The notes: generated from the sequence alone by a model not told the origin. A stretch of 12,381 bases of DNA from Novosphingobium sp. (GCA_027490345.1 JAIXYF010000354.1:1-12381); one strand, 5' to 3'; positions 5,091 through 12,381 are shown, counted from the stretch's first letter. Numbers and translations are program-made.

Positions 5091-8009
5091 TCAGAGCTTC
5101 GCGCGGAAGCCTGCGTAGAACGAGGTTCCCCCCGTTTCGGTCGGATAAGTGTTCGAGCCAAGATCGGGCTGCTGGTTGAACAGGTTGTTGATGCCGGCGA
5201 AGAACTCGCCGCGCTTGCTGACAGCAAAGCTGGCCGACGTGTTGTGCACCCAGCGCTGCTTGTACCGGGCATAGCGCGGGTCGACATATGTCGGGTTCCC
5301 GGCCAGCCGATCGGCCGAATAGCGCAGGGTCTTGTCCCACCACGAAATGCTGTAGTTGAAGCCGAACGGGCCAGTCTGATAGCTCAGATTGGCAAAGGCC
5401 TGATACTTGGGCTGGAATGTTTCACCCAGCGTGCTGCGCGGTGCGGCTCCCGGCGAATCGACAAATGTCAGCTTGTTCAGATAGTTGCCGACCAATTTGA
5501 GATTGAAATCACCGATCTTGCGGAGCGAGAAGGCGTAGTTGAGGTTCACTTCCAGACCCGCTGTACGAAACTCCGCCACGTTCTGCGGCTGCACCGTATA
5601 GTCCACGATCAGGCCGGTGCCGGGCTCGCGCACAATGGCGCCGCAGAACGGGTTGTCGAGCGTGGCCTGATCGACGCACAGTTCGGCCAGCCGCTGCGCA
5701 TCCACCGTGTTGATCGCCTGCTTCAGCCTGATGTCGTACCAGTCGACCGCGATGGCGAGGCCGCGCACGAAGCTGGGTTGCAGCACGACCCCGGCTGTCC
5801 AGCTGCGCGCCTTTTCCGGCTGCAGAGCGGGATTGCCACCGGTCGTGCCCGAAATATTGACCGAGCGCGTATCTTCGAAGGCAGCAATCTGTGCCGGGGT
5901 CAGCCCGGCTGCTGTCAGCACCGCCAGGCAGTTGGCCGGGCGAGTCGATTTGCCCAGGCTCTGGTTGGAAGGCAGGCACGGATCATCGAAGAACGTGAAC
6001 GTCTGCGAGGACGCGCCGAACAGTTCACCGATGTTGGGGGCGCGGACCGCCTGCGAAAGCGTGCCCCGGAAGCGGATATCGCGCACCGGCGCCCAGGTCG
6101 CATCGATCTTCCAGGTCGTCGCGCCGCCGATCGAGGAATAATCGGCATAGCGCACCGCGCCGCTCACATCGAGCACGTGCGCCAGCGGCACATCTTTGAG
6201 CAGCGGCAGATCAAGCTCGCCGAACACTTCCTTCACGGTGAACCGGCCCCGGCTGATCCCCAGCTTGTTGGAGAAGGTGAGCCCGCGCTGCTCCAGCACA
6301 TCGGGCACGAAGCGCGAGCTTTCGCGGCGATACTCACCGCCTATCACGAAGCCCACGGGCCCGCCGGGCAGCGAAAAGAACCCGCGCGTATCGCCCGAGA
6401 GCGAGGCGTTCACCACGTGCTGCGTGATGCGGGAGCGCTGGGTGGTGTTGGCCCGGACAAAATCGACTCCGGCCGCATCGCTCATGCCTTCGCCGAACAG
6501 ATTGATCGGGCGGCACTCGCCCGGACGGAAGGTGATGGCCGGGGCTGCTGCGGGATCAAGATTGACCCGGCATGTGACCTGCCCCGTTGCCGGATCGCGC
6601 ACGGCATCAAGCGCGGCGTTGAAGCGATCCGTATAGCGATCGTTGACAAAGCGGTTGGTCACCGACGTGCGGCCATAGACGTAGGACACTTCGTAATGCA
6701 GCGAAGGCGACAGGTCGCCTTCAGCCCCGATCACGGAACGGATCGTCTCGCGCCGGATATTCTCGCCGCGCTGGCCCAGATCGAAGTTGTCCCGCGTCAC
6801 CAGCACGCCGCCGAGCCCGGGATCGATCGCCGCGCGGATGGCCGACGGGATATAGGGGTTATCTTGCGGCACGAAGAGATAGTAATCGAAGGTCGGCTGT
6901 CCCAGCGAATAGGACTTGGTCAGCGCAATCTTGCCTTCGGCAAACAGCTTGAGCGCGCTCGATACTTCGAAATGCGTGTTGAGGTTCACCACATGGCGGG
7001 TGATCGCCGGCAGCAGGTCGTTGCCATAGTCGGCCACTAGCGTGTCGTCGCTACCGCGTGAAAAGCCCCCGGGGAGCGAGGTGCCAAGGTTGTAGGGCTT
7101 GCCGTCGCCGCGAAAATCGGGAACGCCGTCGAATGTTACGTCCACCGCGCCCTGGCGAGAGGACCATTCATAGCGCACATCGCTGAGCGGGATGCGGCTA
7201 TAGACGCCGGGAGTGCCGGGCACGTAGTTGGGATTGCGGTAAAAGCCCACCGCGCGCGAGCCGGTGAAGCGGCGCCGGTCACGGGTCTGCAGCCGGTCGC
7301 TATCGCCAAATTCGTAGGCCAGAGTCACGTTGCCGCGCCCTCCGGCAAAGTTCTTGCCCGCTGTCAGCGATGCAAAGCGATCACCGGCATCGCCATATTT
7401 GCTGATCCCGGCCTGCGCTTGTGCGCTCACGCCTTCGAAATTCTGCTTGAGCACGAAATTGACCACACCGGTCACGCCGTCCGCACCATAGATGGCCGAG
7501 GCGCCGCCAGTCAGCACGTCGACGCGCTCGATCAGGCTCACCGGAATCGTGTTGATGTCGACCGCTTGCGAACCTTCCACGCCGGCCACCTGCCGCCGCC
7601 CGTTGATCAGCACCAGTGTCCGCTCCACGCCCAGATTGCGCAAATTGAGCAAGTTGAGCCCGGTATAGCCGATGCCTGACCGGTCGCCCGAGTTATCGCG
7701 CGAGGTTGATGAGCCGACCAGCGCGGGCAACGCAGTGGTCAGGAAGGTCGTCACGTTGGTGACGCCCTGCTTTTCGAGCAGATCCTTGCCGAACGAGAGG
7801 GTGGGATTGGCTGTCTGGTAATCGGGGCGGCGCAGGCGGGTGCCCGTCACTACGATCGTCGCCGCGTCAGCCGCCGGGGCCTCGGCCTCAGGTTGCGCCT
7901 GCGCCTGCGCGCGGGCCATTTCTGGCAGCGCGGCGGTCAGGGCGGCTGTCAGCGCCAAGGTCGATACAGCAAGATTCAGCGCGGTGCGCGGCGAGCGATT
8001 GAGCAACAT
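5091..8009 (-). CDS. TonB-dependent outer-membrane receptor
   Basis: 972-aa outer-membrane transporter. The start is the ATG at 8007-8009, preceded by GGGGGGAA; an upstream in-frame start at 8099 would put 30 residues before the signal peptide and is rejected. Residues 1-34 are a signal peptide (hydrophobic core LAVSTLALTAALTAAL, ending ARA before QA). A TonB-box-like TIVVTGTR follows at about 51-58. The plug domain spans about 65-195, with LRNLGVERTLVLINGRR (123-139), VDINTIPVSLIERVDV (150-165) and GGASAIYGADGVTGVVNFV (168-186). The rest is the 22-strand barrel, with the TonB C-terminal segment FFAGINNLFNQQ. I count six cysteines in three close pairs, which suggests disulfide-braced extracellular loops. 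The chain ends FYAGFRAKL, with leucine where outer-membrane barrels usually end in an aromatic residue. Substrate is unknown; neighbouring hemA gives no proof of a haem role. It converges on ODC and has a 268-bp upstream region. Confidence 0.95.
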   Translation of the reverse strand: MLLNRSPRTALNLAVSTLALTAALTAALPEMARAQAQAQPEAEAPAADAATIVVTGTRLRRPDYQTANPTLSFGKDLLEKQGVTNVTTFLTTALPALVGSSTSRDNSGDRSGIGYTGLNLLNLRNLGVERTLVLINGRRQVAGVEGSQAVDINTIPVSLIERVDVLTGGASAIYGADGVTGVVNFVLKQNFEGVSAQAQAGISKYGDAGDRFASLTAGKNFAGGRGNVTLAYEFGDSDRLQTRDRRRFTGSRAVGFYRNPNYVPGTPGVYSRIPLSDVRYEWSSRQGAVDVTFDGVPDFRGDGKPYNLGTSLPGGFSRGSDDTLVADYGNDLLPAITRHVVNLNTHFEVSSALKLFAEGKIALTKSYSLGQPTFDYYLFVPQDNPYIPSAIRAAIDPGLGGVLVTRDNFDLGQRGENIRRETIRSVIGAEGDLSPSLHYEVSYVYGRTSVTNRFVNDRYTDRFNAALDAVRDPATGQVTCRVNLDPAAAPAITFRPGECRPINLFGEGMSDAAGVDFVRANTTQRSRITQHVVNASLSGDTRGFFSLPGGPVGFVIGGEYRRESSRFVPDVLEQRGLTFSNKLGISRGRFTVKEVFGELDLPLLKDVPLAHVLDVSGAVRYADYSSIGGATTWKIDATWAPVRDIRFRGTLSQAVRAPNIGELFGASSQTFTFFDDPCLPSNQSLGKSTRPANCLAVLTAAGLTPAQIAAFEDTRSVNISGTTGGNPALQPEKARSWTAGVVLQPSFVRGLAIAVDWYDIRLKQAINTVDAQRLAELCVDQATLDNPFCGAIVREPGTGLIVDYTVQPQNVAEFRTAGLEVNLNYAFSLRKIGDFNLKLVGNYLNKLTFVDSPGAAPRSTLGETFQPKYQAFANLSYQTGPFGFNYSISWWDKTLRYSADRLAGNPTYVDPRYARYKQRWVHNTSASFAVSKRGEFFAGINNLFNQQPDLGSNTYPTETGGTSFYAGFRAKL

Positions 8010-8099
8010 GATTTCCCCCCAAGCAGGTCGCCCACGATTGGCTTGGATGGGCTGGCTATGCAAGTCTTTGAAAAGACGATGGCATAAGAGGTAAGGCAA

Positions 8100-8130
8100 G
8101 TGGTGCCGCCAAGCAACGGCGGTTCACCAC
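8100..8130 (-). promoter_or_regulatory. Bulged hairpin in the hemA to TonB-receptor gap
   Basis: Read on the - strand: GTGGTG, two bulged A, CCGCC, a 7-nt loop, then GGCGG and CACCAC, giving 11 bp with one 2-nt bulge. It lies about 90 nt before the receptor start and 150 nt after the hemA stop. Bases after it on the - strand (TTGCCTTACC) are only moderately T-rich. It could be a weak hemA terminator or a structured receptor 5' leader. A short palindrome, TTTGT-G-ACAAA (8149-8159), and GTCTTT-GA-AAAGAC (8064-8077) lie on either side. I see no convincing promoter in 8010-8277. Confidence 0.4.
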
Positions 8131-8232
8131 TGCCGCAGACAGCAACGATTTGTGACAAAAGGGAAATGTTGCCAAGGCCGCGCGCTGGCTGGCCACGGCA
8201 GACGCCGGGCGGTGCAAGAAGCGGCCCCAGAA

Positions 8233-8271
8233 TGCAAGTGATGCGGGCAAGTGATGCGTGCAAGTGATGCG
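8233..8271. repeat. Three tandem copies of a 13-bp direct repeat beside the hemA stop
   Basis: Units TGCAAGTGATGCG (8233-8245), GGCAAGTGATGCG (8246-8258) and TGCAAGTGATGCG (8259-8271) are head-to-tail and differ only at the first base. The array ends 6 nt from the hemA stop codon (8278-8280) and is outside any gene. It could be an iteron-like protein-binding array or slipped-strand duplication. The 13-bp period is not a multiple of the helical turn, which argues mildly against cooperative same-face binding. Confidence 0.9.
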
Positions 8272-8277
8272 CGGCGC

Positions 8278-9498
8278 TCAGGCTGCCTTGCGCATCTCCA
8301 GATCAAGCCGTGCCCAGATCTCTACCAAAGCCCCGGTCAGCTCGCGCATCATGGCTTCGGTGTGCGCCGGTCCGGGGGTGAAACGCAGCCGCTCGGTGCC
8401 GCGCGGCACGGTGGGATAGTTGATCGGCTGCACATAGACACCGTATTCGGCCAGCAGAATATCGCTTACCTTCTTGGCGCGCACCGGATCGCCCACCATC
8501 AGCGGCACGATATGGGTGGTTGATGGCATGACCGGCAACCCGGCATCGGCAAAGGCCTGCTTCAGGAACGCGGCTGCTGCTTGCTGGCCTTCGCGCTCCA
8601 CGCTGGAGGCCTTGAGATGGCGCACGGCAGCCAGCACGCCTGCTGCCAGCACCGGCGAAAGCGAGGTGGTGAAGATGAAGCCCGGGGCATAGCTGCGGAT
8701 CACATCGATCACCCGCGCGTCCGAGGCGATGTAGCCGCCCATCACGCCAAACGCCTTGCCTAGCGTGCCTTCGATGATGTCGATCCGGTGCGCGGCTTCA
8801 TCGCGTTCCGAAATGCCGCCGCCGCGCGCGCCATACATGCCGACCGCGTGGACTTCGTCGATGTAGGTGAGGGCGTTGTACTTTTCGGCAAGATCGCAGA
8901 TCGCGTGGATCGGGGCGACGTCGCCGTCCATCGAATAGACGCTTTCAAACGCGATCAGCTTGGGCAGCGCCGGATCGGTTTCGGCCAGCAGTTCTTCGAG
9001 ATGCGCCACGTCGTTGTGGCGCCACACCTTCTTGTCCGCGCCCGAATTGCGGATGCCCGCGATCATGCTGGCGTGATTGAGCTCGTCGGAAAAAATCACG
9101 CAGCCCGGCAGGATCTTGGCCAGCGTGGAGAGCGTGGCATCGTTCGAGACATAGCCGGAGGTGAACAGCAGCGCGCCGTCCTTGCCGTGGAGATCGGCCA
9201 GTTCGGCTTCCAGATCGACGTGGTAGTGCGTGTTGCCGCCAATGTTGCGCGTGCCGCCCGAACCCGCGCCGACATCGTGCAGCGCTTCTTCCATGGCGCC
9301 AATAACCTTGGGGTGCTGGCCCATCGCGAGATAATCGTTGGAACACCACACCGTGATCGGCTTGGGGCCGTTGTGCCCGGCAAAGCAGCGCGCGTTGGGA
9401 TAGGCGCCCTTGTTGCGCAAAATATCGATAAAGACGCGGTAACGGCCTTCCGTATGCAGACGCTCGATCGCGGAATCGAAAACCTGATCGTAATTCAC
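8278..9498 (-). CDS. hemA: 5-aminolevulinate synthase (C4 pathway)
   Basis: 406-aa alpha-oxoamine synthase (PLP fold type I) that condenses glycine with succinyl-CoA to 5-aminolevulinate, the first step of tetrapyrrole synthesis in alphaproteobacteria. The PLP lysine is Lys248 in EGTLGKAFGVMGGY, the same position number as in the Rhodobacter capsulatus enzyme. Also visible: Arg21 and the Thr83/Asn85 pair in GSGGTRNIGGN, HNDVAHLE (161-168), ESVYSMDGD (185-193) and DEVHAVG (214-220, Asp214 and His217). Length is normal. There is no N-terminal Cys-Pro haem-regulatory motif. The start is GTG at 9496-9498, with AGGGAG about 6 nt upstream. It is third in a same-strand series after murI and the MBL-fold gene, but the 140-nt gap before it leaves room for its own promoter. 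The receptor gene downstream is 268 nt away. Confidence 0.97.
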   Translation of the reverse strand: MNYDQVFDSAIERLHTEGRYRVFIDILRNKGAYPNARCFAGHNGPKPITVWCSNDYLAMGQHPKVIGAMEEALHDVGAGSGGTRNIGGNTHYHVDLEAELADLHGKDGALLFTSGYVSNDATLSTLAKILPGCVIFSDELNHASMIAGIRNSGADKKVWRHNDVAHLEELLAETDPALPKLIAFESVYSMDGDVAPIHAICDLAEKYNALTYIDEVHAVGMYGARGGGISERDEAAHRIDIIEGTLGKAFGVMGGYIASDARVIDVIRSYAPGFIFTTSLSPVLAAGVLAAVRHLKASSVEREGQQAAAAFLKQAFADAGLPVMPSTTHIVPLMVGDPVRAKKVSDILLAEYGVYVQPINYPTVPRGTERLRFTPGPAHTEAMMRELTGALVEIWARLDLEMRKAA

Positions 9499-9590
9499 CC
9501 GCGGCTCCCTATGGACCTGATTGTGGACCAGTCCTCACGCATACCGTGCGGCTTGTCGAAACGGGCTGCGCTGTACGCCGCTTGCCCGCG

Positions 9591-9633
9591 CTTTGCCAGC
9601 GGCATTTGGGTCATATCCTGCGCTGGCGCAAAG
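9591..9633 (-). other. Imperfect hairpin between the MBL-fold gene and hemA
   Basis: CTTTG-CCAGCG (9591-9601) pairs with CGCTGG-CG-CAAAG (9621-9633): 11 bp with a 2-nt bulge and a 19-nt loop, starting 5 nt after the MBL-fold gene's stop codon. No T-run follows on the - strand. It may stabilise the upstream message or form part of the hemA leader. No convincing promoter was found in the 140-nt gap. Confidence 0.3.
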
Positions 9634-9638
9634 GGCCA

Positions 9639-10580
9639 TCACCGCGCGGCGGTGGCAGGGCTGGCCACCATTGCCGAGGCCGCGCCCACCGGGAAGCGCG
9701 GCCCGTTGACAGGGTCCTGCAGCCAGCCAAGATCGTGGCCATAGACGATCGTCAGGCTAGGCTCGCTTGCCTTGAGCTGCGCCAGCCCTTTGATCCAGCC
9801 AAGGGATGCGGCGCGGTCCTCGCGGCCTTGCCATTCAGCCACAAAGCGCGAGCGCGGAACCTGCAAGTCGACATTGCGGCGCATGGGCGCGCAATCGCCC
9901 GCAAACAGATACTCGCGCCCGTCTTGCAGGCGGACATAGATCATCTGCGTGCCCGGCAGATGCCCCGGTGCGCGCAAGGCTGCTATGCCCGGCGCCAGCG
10001 CTCCATATTGCGAAGGCCCCGAAAGCGCGGGCACGGGCGGTGCCAGCTTTTCTGCAAACACCGGCGCCAGCGCGCGGATCGCGGCCGATTGCTCGGCATT
10101 GGCGAGGACCTTTTTGGCCGAGGCGGAGCTGTGCGGCATGTCGCGCACCAGCCCGCCAACGTGGTCGATGTCCTCGCTGGTGAAGATAATCCGGCGGGCA
10201 GAACGCATCCACCCCGCGATCGTTGCCTGCACGGCGCCATGGTAGCTGTCATATCCGGCGGCGCGCGCTTGCTCTTCGGTCAGGCCGGAGTTGATGATCG
10301 TATCGCCGCCGGGCGTGATCAGGCGCCAGCCCAGAACCGCCGTTTTCTCGCTGCGCAGGCCGCCGCCAGCCACAAGCAGAATGCCTGGCTTGGTGTCGGT
10401 CGCCACCGCTGCATATTCGATGGCCACGGGGCGCGGCCCATTCATGCTCTCGGCCAGGAAGCGCAGCTGCGCGATGTCGATGGGCCTCGGCGGCACCGCT
10501 GTCGGCCCCGGATCCATGAACAGCCAGTAATAGGGGACTGCAACGAGCACGATGAGCAGCAGAGCAATCCGGGTGAACAT
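9639..10580 (-). CDS. Membrane-anchored metallo-beta-lactamase-fold protein with altered metal site
   Basis: 313 aa. Residues 3-21 form a hydrophobic N-terminal segment (FTRIALLLIVLVAVPYYWL), a signal anchor or uncleaved signal, so the domain probably faces the periplasm. The fold is recognised from RIIFTSEDIDHVGGL (130-144), LRAPGHLPGTQMIYV (202-216), REYLFAGDCAP (222-232) and IVYGHD (278-283). In the usual THxHxDHxGG motif the first two histidines are Ser135 and Asp137 here; only Asp139-His140 remain. His207, Asp229 and His282 are kept. The earlier DTG-like strand is also altered (INSG, 96-99). Family members with a full motif are zinc hydrolases; this one might bind a single metal or use another chemistry. 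It lies 26 nt after murI, with only a distant GGGGA before the ATG, so coupling to murI is likely. Substrate unknown. Confidence 0.75.
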   Translation of the reverse strand: MFTRIALLLIVLVAVPYYWLFMDPGPTAVPPRPIDIAQLRFLAESMNGPRPVAIEYAAVATDTKPGILLVAGGGLRSEKTAVLGWRLITPGGDTIINSGLTEEQARAAGYDSYHGAVQATIAGWMRSARRIIFTSEDIDHVGGLVRDMPHSSASAKKVLANAEQSAAIRALAPVFAEKLAPPVPALSGPSQYGALAPGIAALRAPGHLPGTQMIYVRLQDGREYLFAGDCAPMRRNVDLQVPRSRFVAEWQGREDRAASLGWIKGLAQLKASEPSLTIVYGHDLGWLQDPVNGPRFPVGAASAMVASPATAAR

Positions 10581-10606
10581 GGTCTGATTCGTTATCCCCG
10601 TTCCGG

Positions 10607-11425
10607 TCAGAAGACCAGCCGCCGTGTCAGGCCATGAGACGCGAGCGCGGGCATGAGGTCCGCGTCTGCCGGGTCATCGCGCGTAAACAGCGCCGGATCG
10701 CCTGCTGCGCCGCGGGCCCAGGTCTGTCCCTGTGTCAGGAACGCAATCCGCCGCGCAATCCCGTCCGATCCATCGACAAACCGCACTCCCGGTCCGAAGG
10801 CGGCTGCCAGTTCGTCTTCCAGCAGCGGAAAATGCGTGCAGGCCAGCACCAAAGTGTCGATCTTTTCGCCTTCTGGCATAGCACGCAGCGCGGCCGTCGC
10901 GCGTCCAAACACCGCCGGGTCCACTGGCTTGCCGCGCAGCTTCGCCTCTGCCGCTGCCACCAGTTCGCCCGCGCCGTGGCGCAGCAGGCGCTTGCCGGCA
11001 GCAAACTCCGCCTCCAGCCGGTCGACATAGCCTTGCCGGATCGTCGCTGCAGTGCCGAGCAGGCCGATCACGCCGGTCTGCGTCATCGCCGCGGCGGGCT
11101 TGATCGCGGGTACCGTGCCGACGATGGGCACTTCCAGCACCTCGCGCACCGAGGCGAGCGCAATCGTGCTGGCAGTGTTGCAGGCAATGCAGACAAGGCG
11201 TGGGCGAAAGCGTTCCGTCAGCCGCCCCAGCAGCCCCGAAACCCGCGCTGCGATCTGTGCCTCGGTCTTGGTGCCATAAGGCAGGCCGGCGTTGTCTGAA
11301 ACATACATCACCGGCGCCTGCGGCAGCACTGTGCGCACTTTGGCCAGCACTGATAGCCCGCCCACGCCGGAATCGAACAGCAGGATCGGGGCAGCAGGAT
11401 CCATCGGTGCAGGCTTGGTGGTCAT
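10607..11425 (-). CDS. murI: Glutamate racemase
   Basis: 272-aa cofactor-independent racemase that interconverts L- and D-glutamate for peptidoglycan. Visible elements: LLFDSGVGGLSVL (15-27, catalytic-site Asp18-Ser19), SDNAGLPYG (43-51), the first catalytic cysteine in ACNTAS (Cys82), and the second in ACTHFPLLE (Cys196, with His198). Length is normal (about 260-285). The start is the ATG at 11423-11425, with GAAGGG upstream, giving the N-terminus MTTKPAPMDP. A TTG at 11467 with GGGGAG upstream would add 14 residues and is a real alternative. The following gene is the MBL-fold protein, 26 nt away. The gene diverges from plsY with 82 bp between the chosen starts. Confidence 0.96.
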   Translation of the reverse strand: MTTKPAPMDPAAPILLFDSGVGGLSVLAKVRTVLPQAPVMYVSDNAGLPYGTKTEAQIAARVSGLLGRLTERFRPRLVCIACNTASTIALASVREVLEVPIVGTVPAIKPAAAMTQTGVIGLLGTAATIRQGYVDRLEAEFAAGKRLLRHGAGELVAAAEAKLRGKPVDPAVFGRATAALRAMPEGEKIDTLVLACTHFPLLEDELAAAFGPGVRFVDGSDGIARRIAFLTQGQTWARGAAGDPALFTRDDPADADLMPALASHGLTRRLVF

Positions 11426-11507
11426 CCCCGCCCTTCTATCGGGAACGGCGGCAAAAAGGAAAGCCAAGCCTCTCCCCTTTGTGTGCGGCGGCGGTTATGG
11501 CTGAGTC

Positions 11508-12104
11508 ATGAGCCATGTTACAGCTTCTTCTGCCGCCGTTCTTGCTGCGGCCTACCTGCTCGGATCGGTCCCCTTTGGCCTTCTTTTGACGCGGTTTACC
11601 GGTGCAGGCGATCTGCGCGCCATCGGTTCGGGCAACATTGGCGCCACCAATGTGCTGCGAACCGGTCGCAAGGGGCTGGCGGCGGCGACTCTGCTGCTCG
11701 ATCTGGCCAAAGGGGCGGCGGCCGTGCTGCTGGCCCGCAGCCTGTTGCCGGGCAGCGAAGCGCTGGCCGCACTGGCCGCCGTGATTGGCCACTGCTTTCC
11801 CGTCTGGCTGCGCTTTAACGGCGGGAAGGGTGTGGCCACCACCATGGGCGTCGCGCTCGCCCTTGCCTGGCCGATCGGGCTTGCTTATGCCGCCGTGTGG
11901 CTGGGTGTGCTGGGGCTGACGCGTATTTCCTCGCTCGGCGGCCTGTGCGCGGTTCTAGCCGCGCCGCTGGCGGCATGGGCCAGCGGGTATGGGGCCTATG
12001 CCCCGGTCCTTGCTGCCATCACGCTGCTGGTGTTCTGGCTGCACCGCGCCAATATCGCCCGCTTGCTTGCCGGGACCGAGCCCCGGATCGGCCAGAAGGG
12101 ATGA
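11508..12104 (+). CDS. plsY: Glycerol-3-phosphate acyltransferase (acyl-phosphate dependent)
   Basis: 198-aa integral inner-membrane enzyme that moves an acyl group from acyl-phosphate to glycerol-3-phosphate, giving lysophosphatidic acid, the first step of phospholipid synthesis. The three family motifs are present: GSGNIGATN (40-48), GHCFPVWLRFNGGKGVAT (94-111) and LHRANIARLLAGTE (178-191). Hydrophobic segments near 8-28, 57-79, 85-95, 112-137, 142-160 and 163-178 fit the usual multi-pass topology. The ATG at 11508 has no strong Shine-Dalgarno (GGCGGCGG is distant). Its stop overlaps the dprA start by 4 nt (ATGA), so the two are translationally coupled. Confidence 0.96.
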   Translation: MSHVTASSAAVLAAAYLLGSVPFGLLLTRFTGAGDLRAIGSGNIGATNVLRTGRKGLAAATLLLDLAKGAAAVLLARSLLPGSEALAALAAVIGHCFPVWLRFNGGKGVATTMGVALALAWPIGLAYAAVWLGVLGLTRISSLGGLCAVLAAPLAAWASGYGAYAPVLAAITLLVFWLHRANIARLLAGTEPRIGQKG

Positions 12105-12381
12105 CCCCTCCGCCGGCCGACGTCTTCGCCCGCATCCGCCTGCTGCGTTCGCCAGGGATCGGCCCGGTAAGCTATTTTCAGCTCCTGCGCCGTTTCGGCC
12201 ATGCCGCCGCCGCGCTCGATGCCCTGCCTGAACTCGCCGCGCGGGGAGGGGCGCGCTATCGTCCGGTTCCGGCCGAGCGGATCGAGGCCGAGATTGCCCG
12301 GCTTCACGCGGCGGGCGGGGCTTACCTGTTTCATGATGATGCGGCCTATCCCCGGCTCCTGACCGCGCTGGAAACGCCGCC
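12101..12381 (+). CDS. dprA: DNA-processing protein DprA/Smf, N-terminal part (cut by window end)
   Basis: The frame from ATG 12101 stays open to the window end (93 full codons). The N-terminus RIRLLRSPGIGPVSYFQLL (11-29) is the helix-hairpin-helix/SAM-like segment of alphaproteobacterial DprA. HDDAAYPRLLTALETP (78-93) is the start of the Rossmann-like domain, whose hallmark is YPxxLxxxxxxPP. Family knowledge: DprA binds single-stranded DNA taken up in transformation and loads RecA. The ATG overlaps the plsY stop, and AGAAGG is too close to act well as a Shine-Dalgarno, so expression probably depends on plsY translation. The C-terminal two thirds are outside the window. Confidence 0.9.
   Translation, partial: MTPPPADVFARIRLLRSPGIGPVSYFQLLRRFGHAAAALDALPELAARGGARYRPVPAERIEAEIARLHAAGGAYLFHDDAAYPRLLTALETP

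Noticed and set aside
5022..7040. 672-codon + strand open frame opposite the TonB receptor
   Set aside because: It overlaps a receptor with signal peptide, plug and barrel end, and its start lies inside the terminator region; the translation has no domain signature.
8010..8099. Upstream in-frame start for the TonB receptor at 8099
   Set aside because: It would bury the signal peptide 30 residues inside the protein; the ATG at 8009 has a strong GGGGGGAA ribosome binding site.
8149..8159. TTTGTGACAAA as an FNR/CRP-type site
   Set aside because: It lacks the spacing and second half of TTGAT-N4-ATCAA or TGTGA-N6-TCACA; mentioned only as a palindrome.
5091..9498. Haem-uptake system (TonB receptor plus hemA)
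   Set aside because: hemA is biosynthetic and the genes are 268 nt apart; the receptor shows no recognisable haem-receptor FRAP/NPNL motif, so the pairing looks like simple adjacency.
8788..9744. + strand open frame opposite hemA
   Set aside because: Mirror of the hemA codon pattern with no motif; hemA is certain.
9546..10637. + strand 363-codon open frame opposite the MBL-fold gene
   Set aside because: Arg/Gly/His-rich shadow translation without domains. The - strand frame has an N-terminal membrane segment and MBL motifs.
11426..11467. TTG start at 11467 for murI
   Set aside because: It has a fair Shine-Dalgarno, but the ATG at 11425 gives the usual length and a better start codon; kept as an alternative in the murI entry.

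Overview
The window looks like chromosomal DNA from a high-GC alphaproteobacterium, most likely a sphingomonad (Sphingomonadaceae/Erythrobacteraceae type). Evidence: a C4-pathway 5-aminolevulinate synthase with the alphaproteobacterial active-site layout, a large TonB-dependent receptor of the sphingomonad/caulobacter style, carboxyspermidine-type polyamine genes, and plsY overlapping dprA. The genus is inferred from gene style only. I see no insertion sequence, phage gene, tRNA, rRNA or CRISPR.

Bases 1-4949 (+ strand) form a polyamine locus: a 5'-truncated carboxy(nor)spermidine dehydrogenase, the matching PLP-dependent carboxy(nor)spermidine decarboxylase, a NylB/beta-lactamase-fold serine hydrolase, then a separately led alanine-racemase-fold ornithine decarboxylase (ODC). 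ODC makes putrescine. The dehydrogenase and decarboxylase can then turn putrescine plus aspartate semialdehyde into spermidine without S-adenosylmethionine decarboxylase. The hydrolase sits in the middle of this pathway with no obvious job. The first three genes are closely spaced (gaps of 40 and 37 nt), and both gaps hold hairpins next to the next ribosome binding site.

The 171-nt gap before ODC is the most interesting part. A 13-bp stem buries the ODC Shine-Dalgarno. A 6-bp helix between the loop and the upstream flank would make a pseudoknot. A 19-codon reading frame runs through the structure and stops one base before the ODC TTG start. This is a strong candidate for a cis-acting control RNA, possibly the alphaproteobacterial speF leader class (Rfam RF00518), which I cannot search here.

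Bases 4950-8277: a perfect 13-bp terminator hairpin with a GCAA loop separates ODC from the convergent 972-aa TonB-dependent receptor (- strand). A second 11-bp hairpin lies just after the receptor stop. The receptor has a 268-bp upstream region containing a bulged hairpin and, next to the hemA stop, three copies of a 13-bp direct repeat.

Bases 8278-11425 (- strand, transcribed murI, MBL, hemA): glutamate racemase, a membrane-anchored metallo-beta-lactamase-fold protein that has lost two of its HxHxDH zinc ligands, and 5-aminolevulinate synthase. Bases 11508-12381 (+ strand) are divergent: plsY (glycerol-3-phosphate acyltransferase) overlapping by 4 nt the start of dprA, which is cut by the window end. 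No gene-free stretch exceeds 300 bases.
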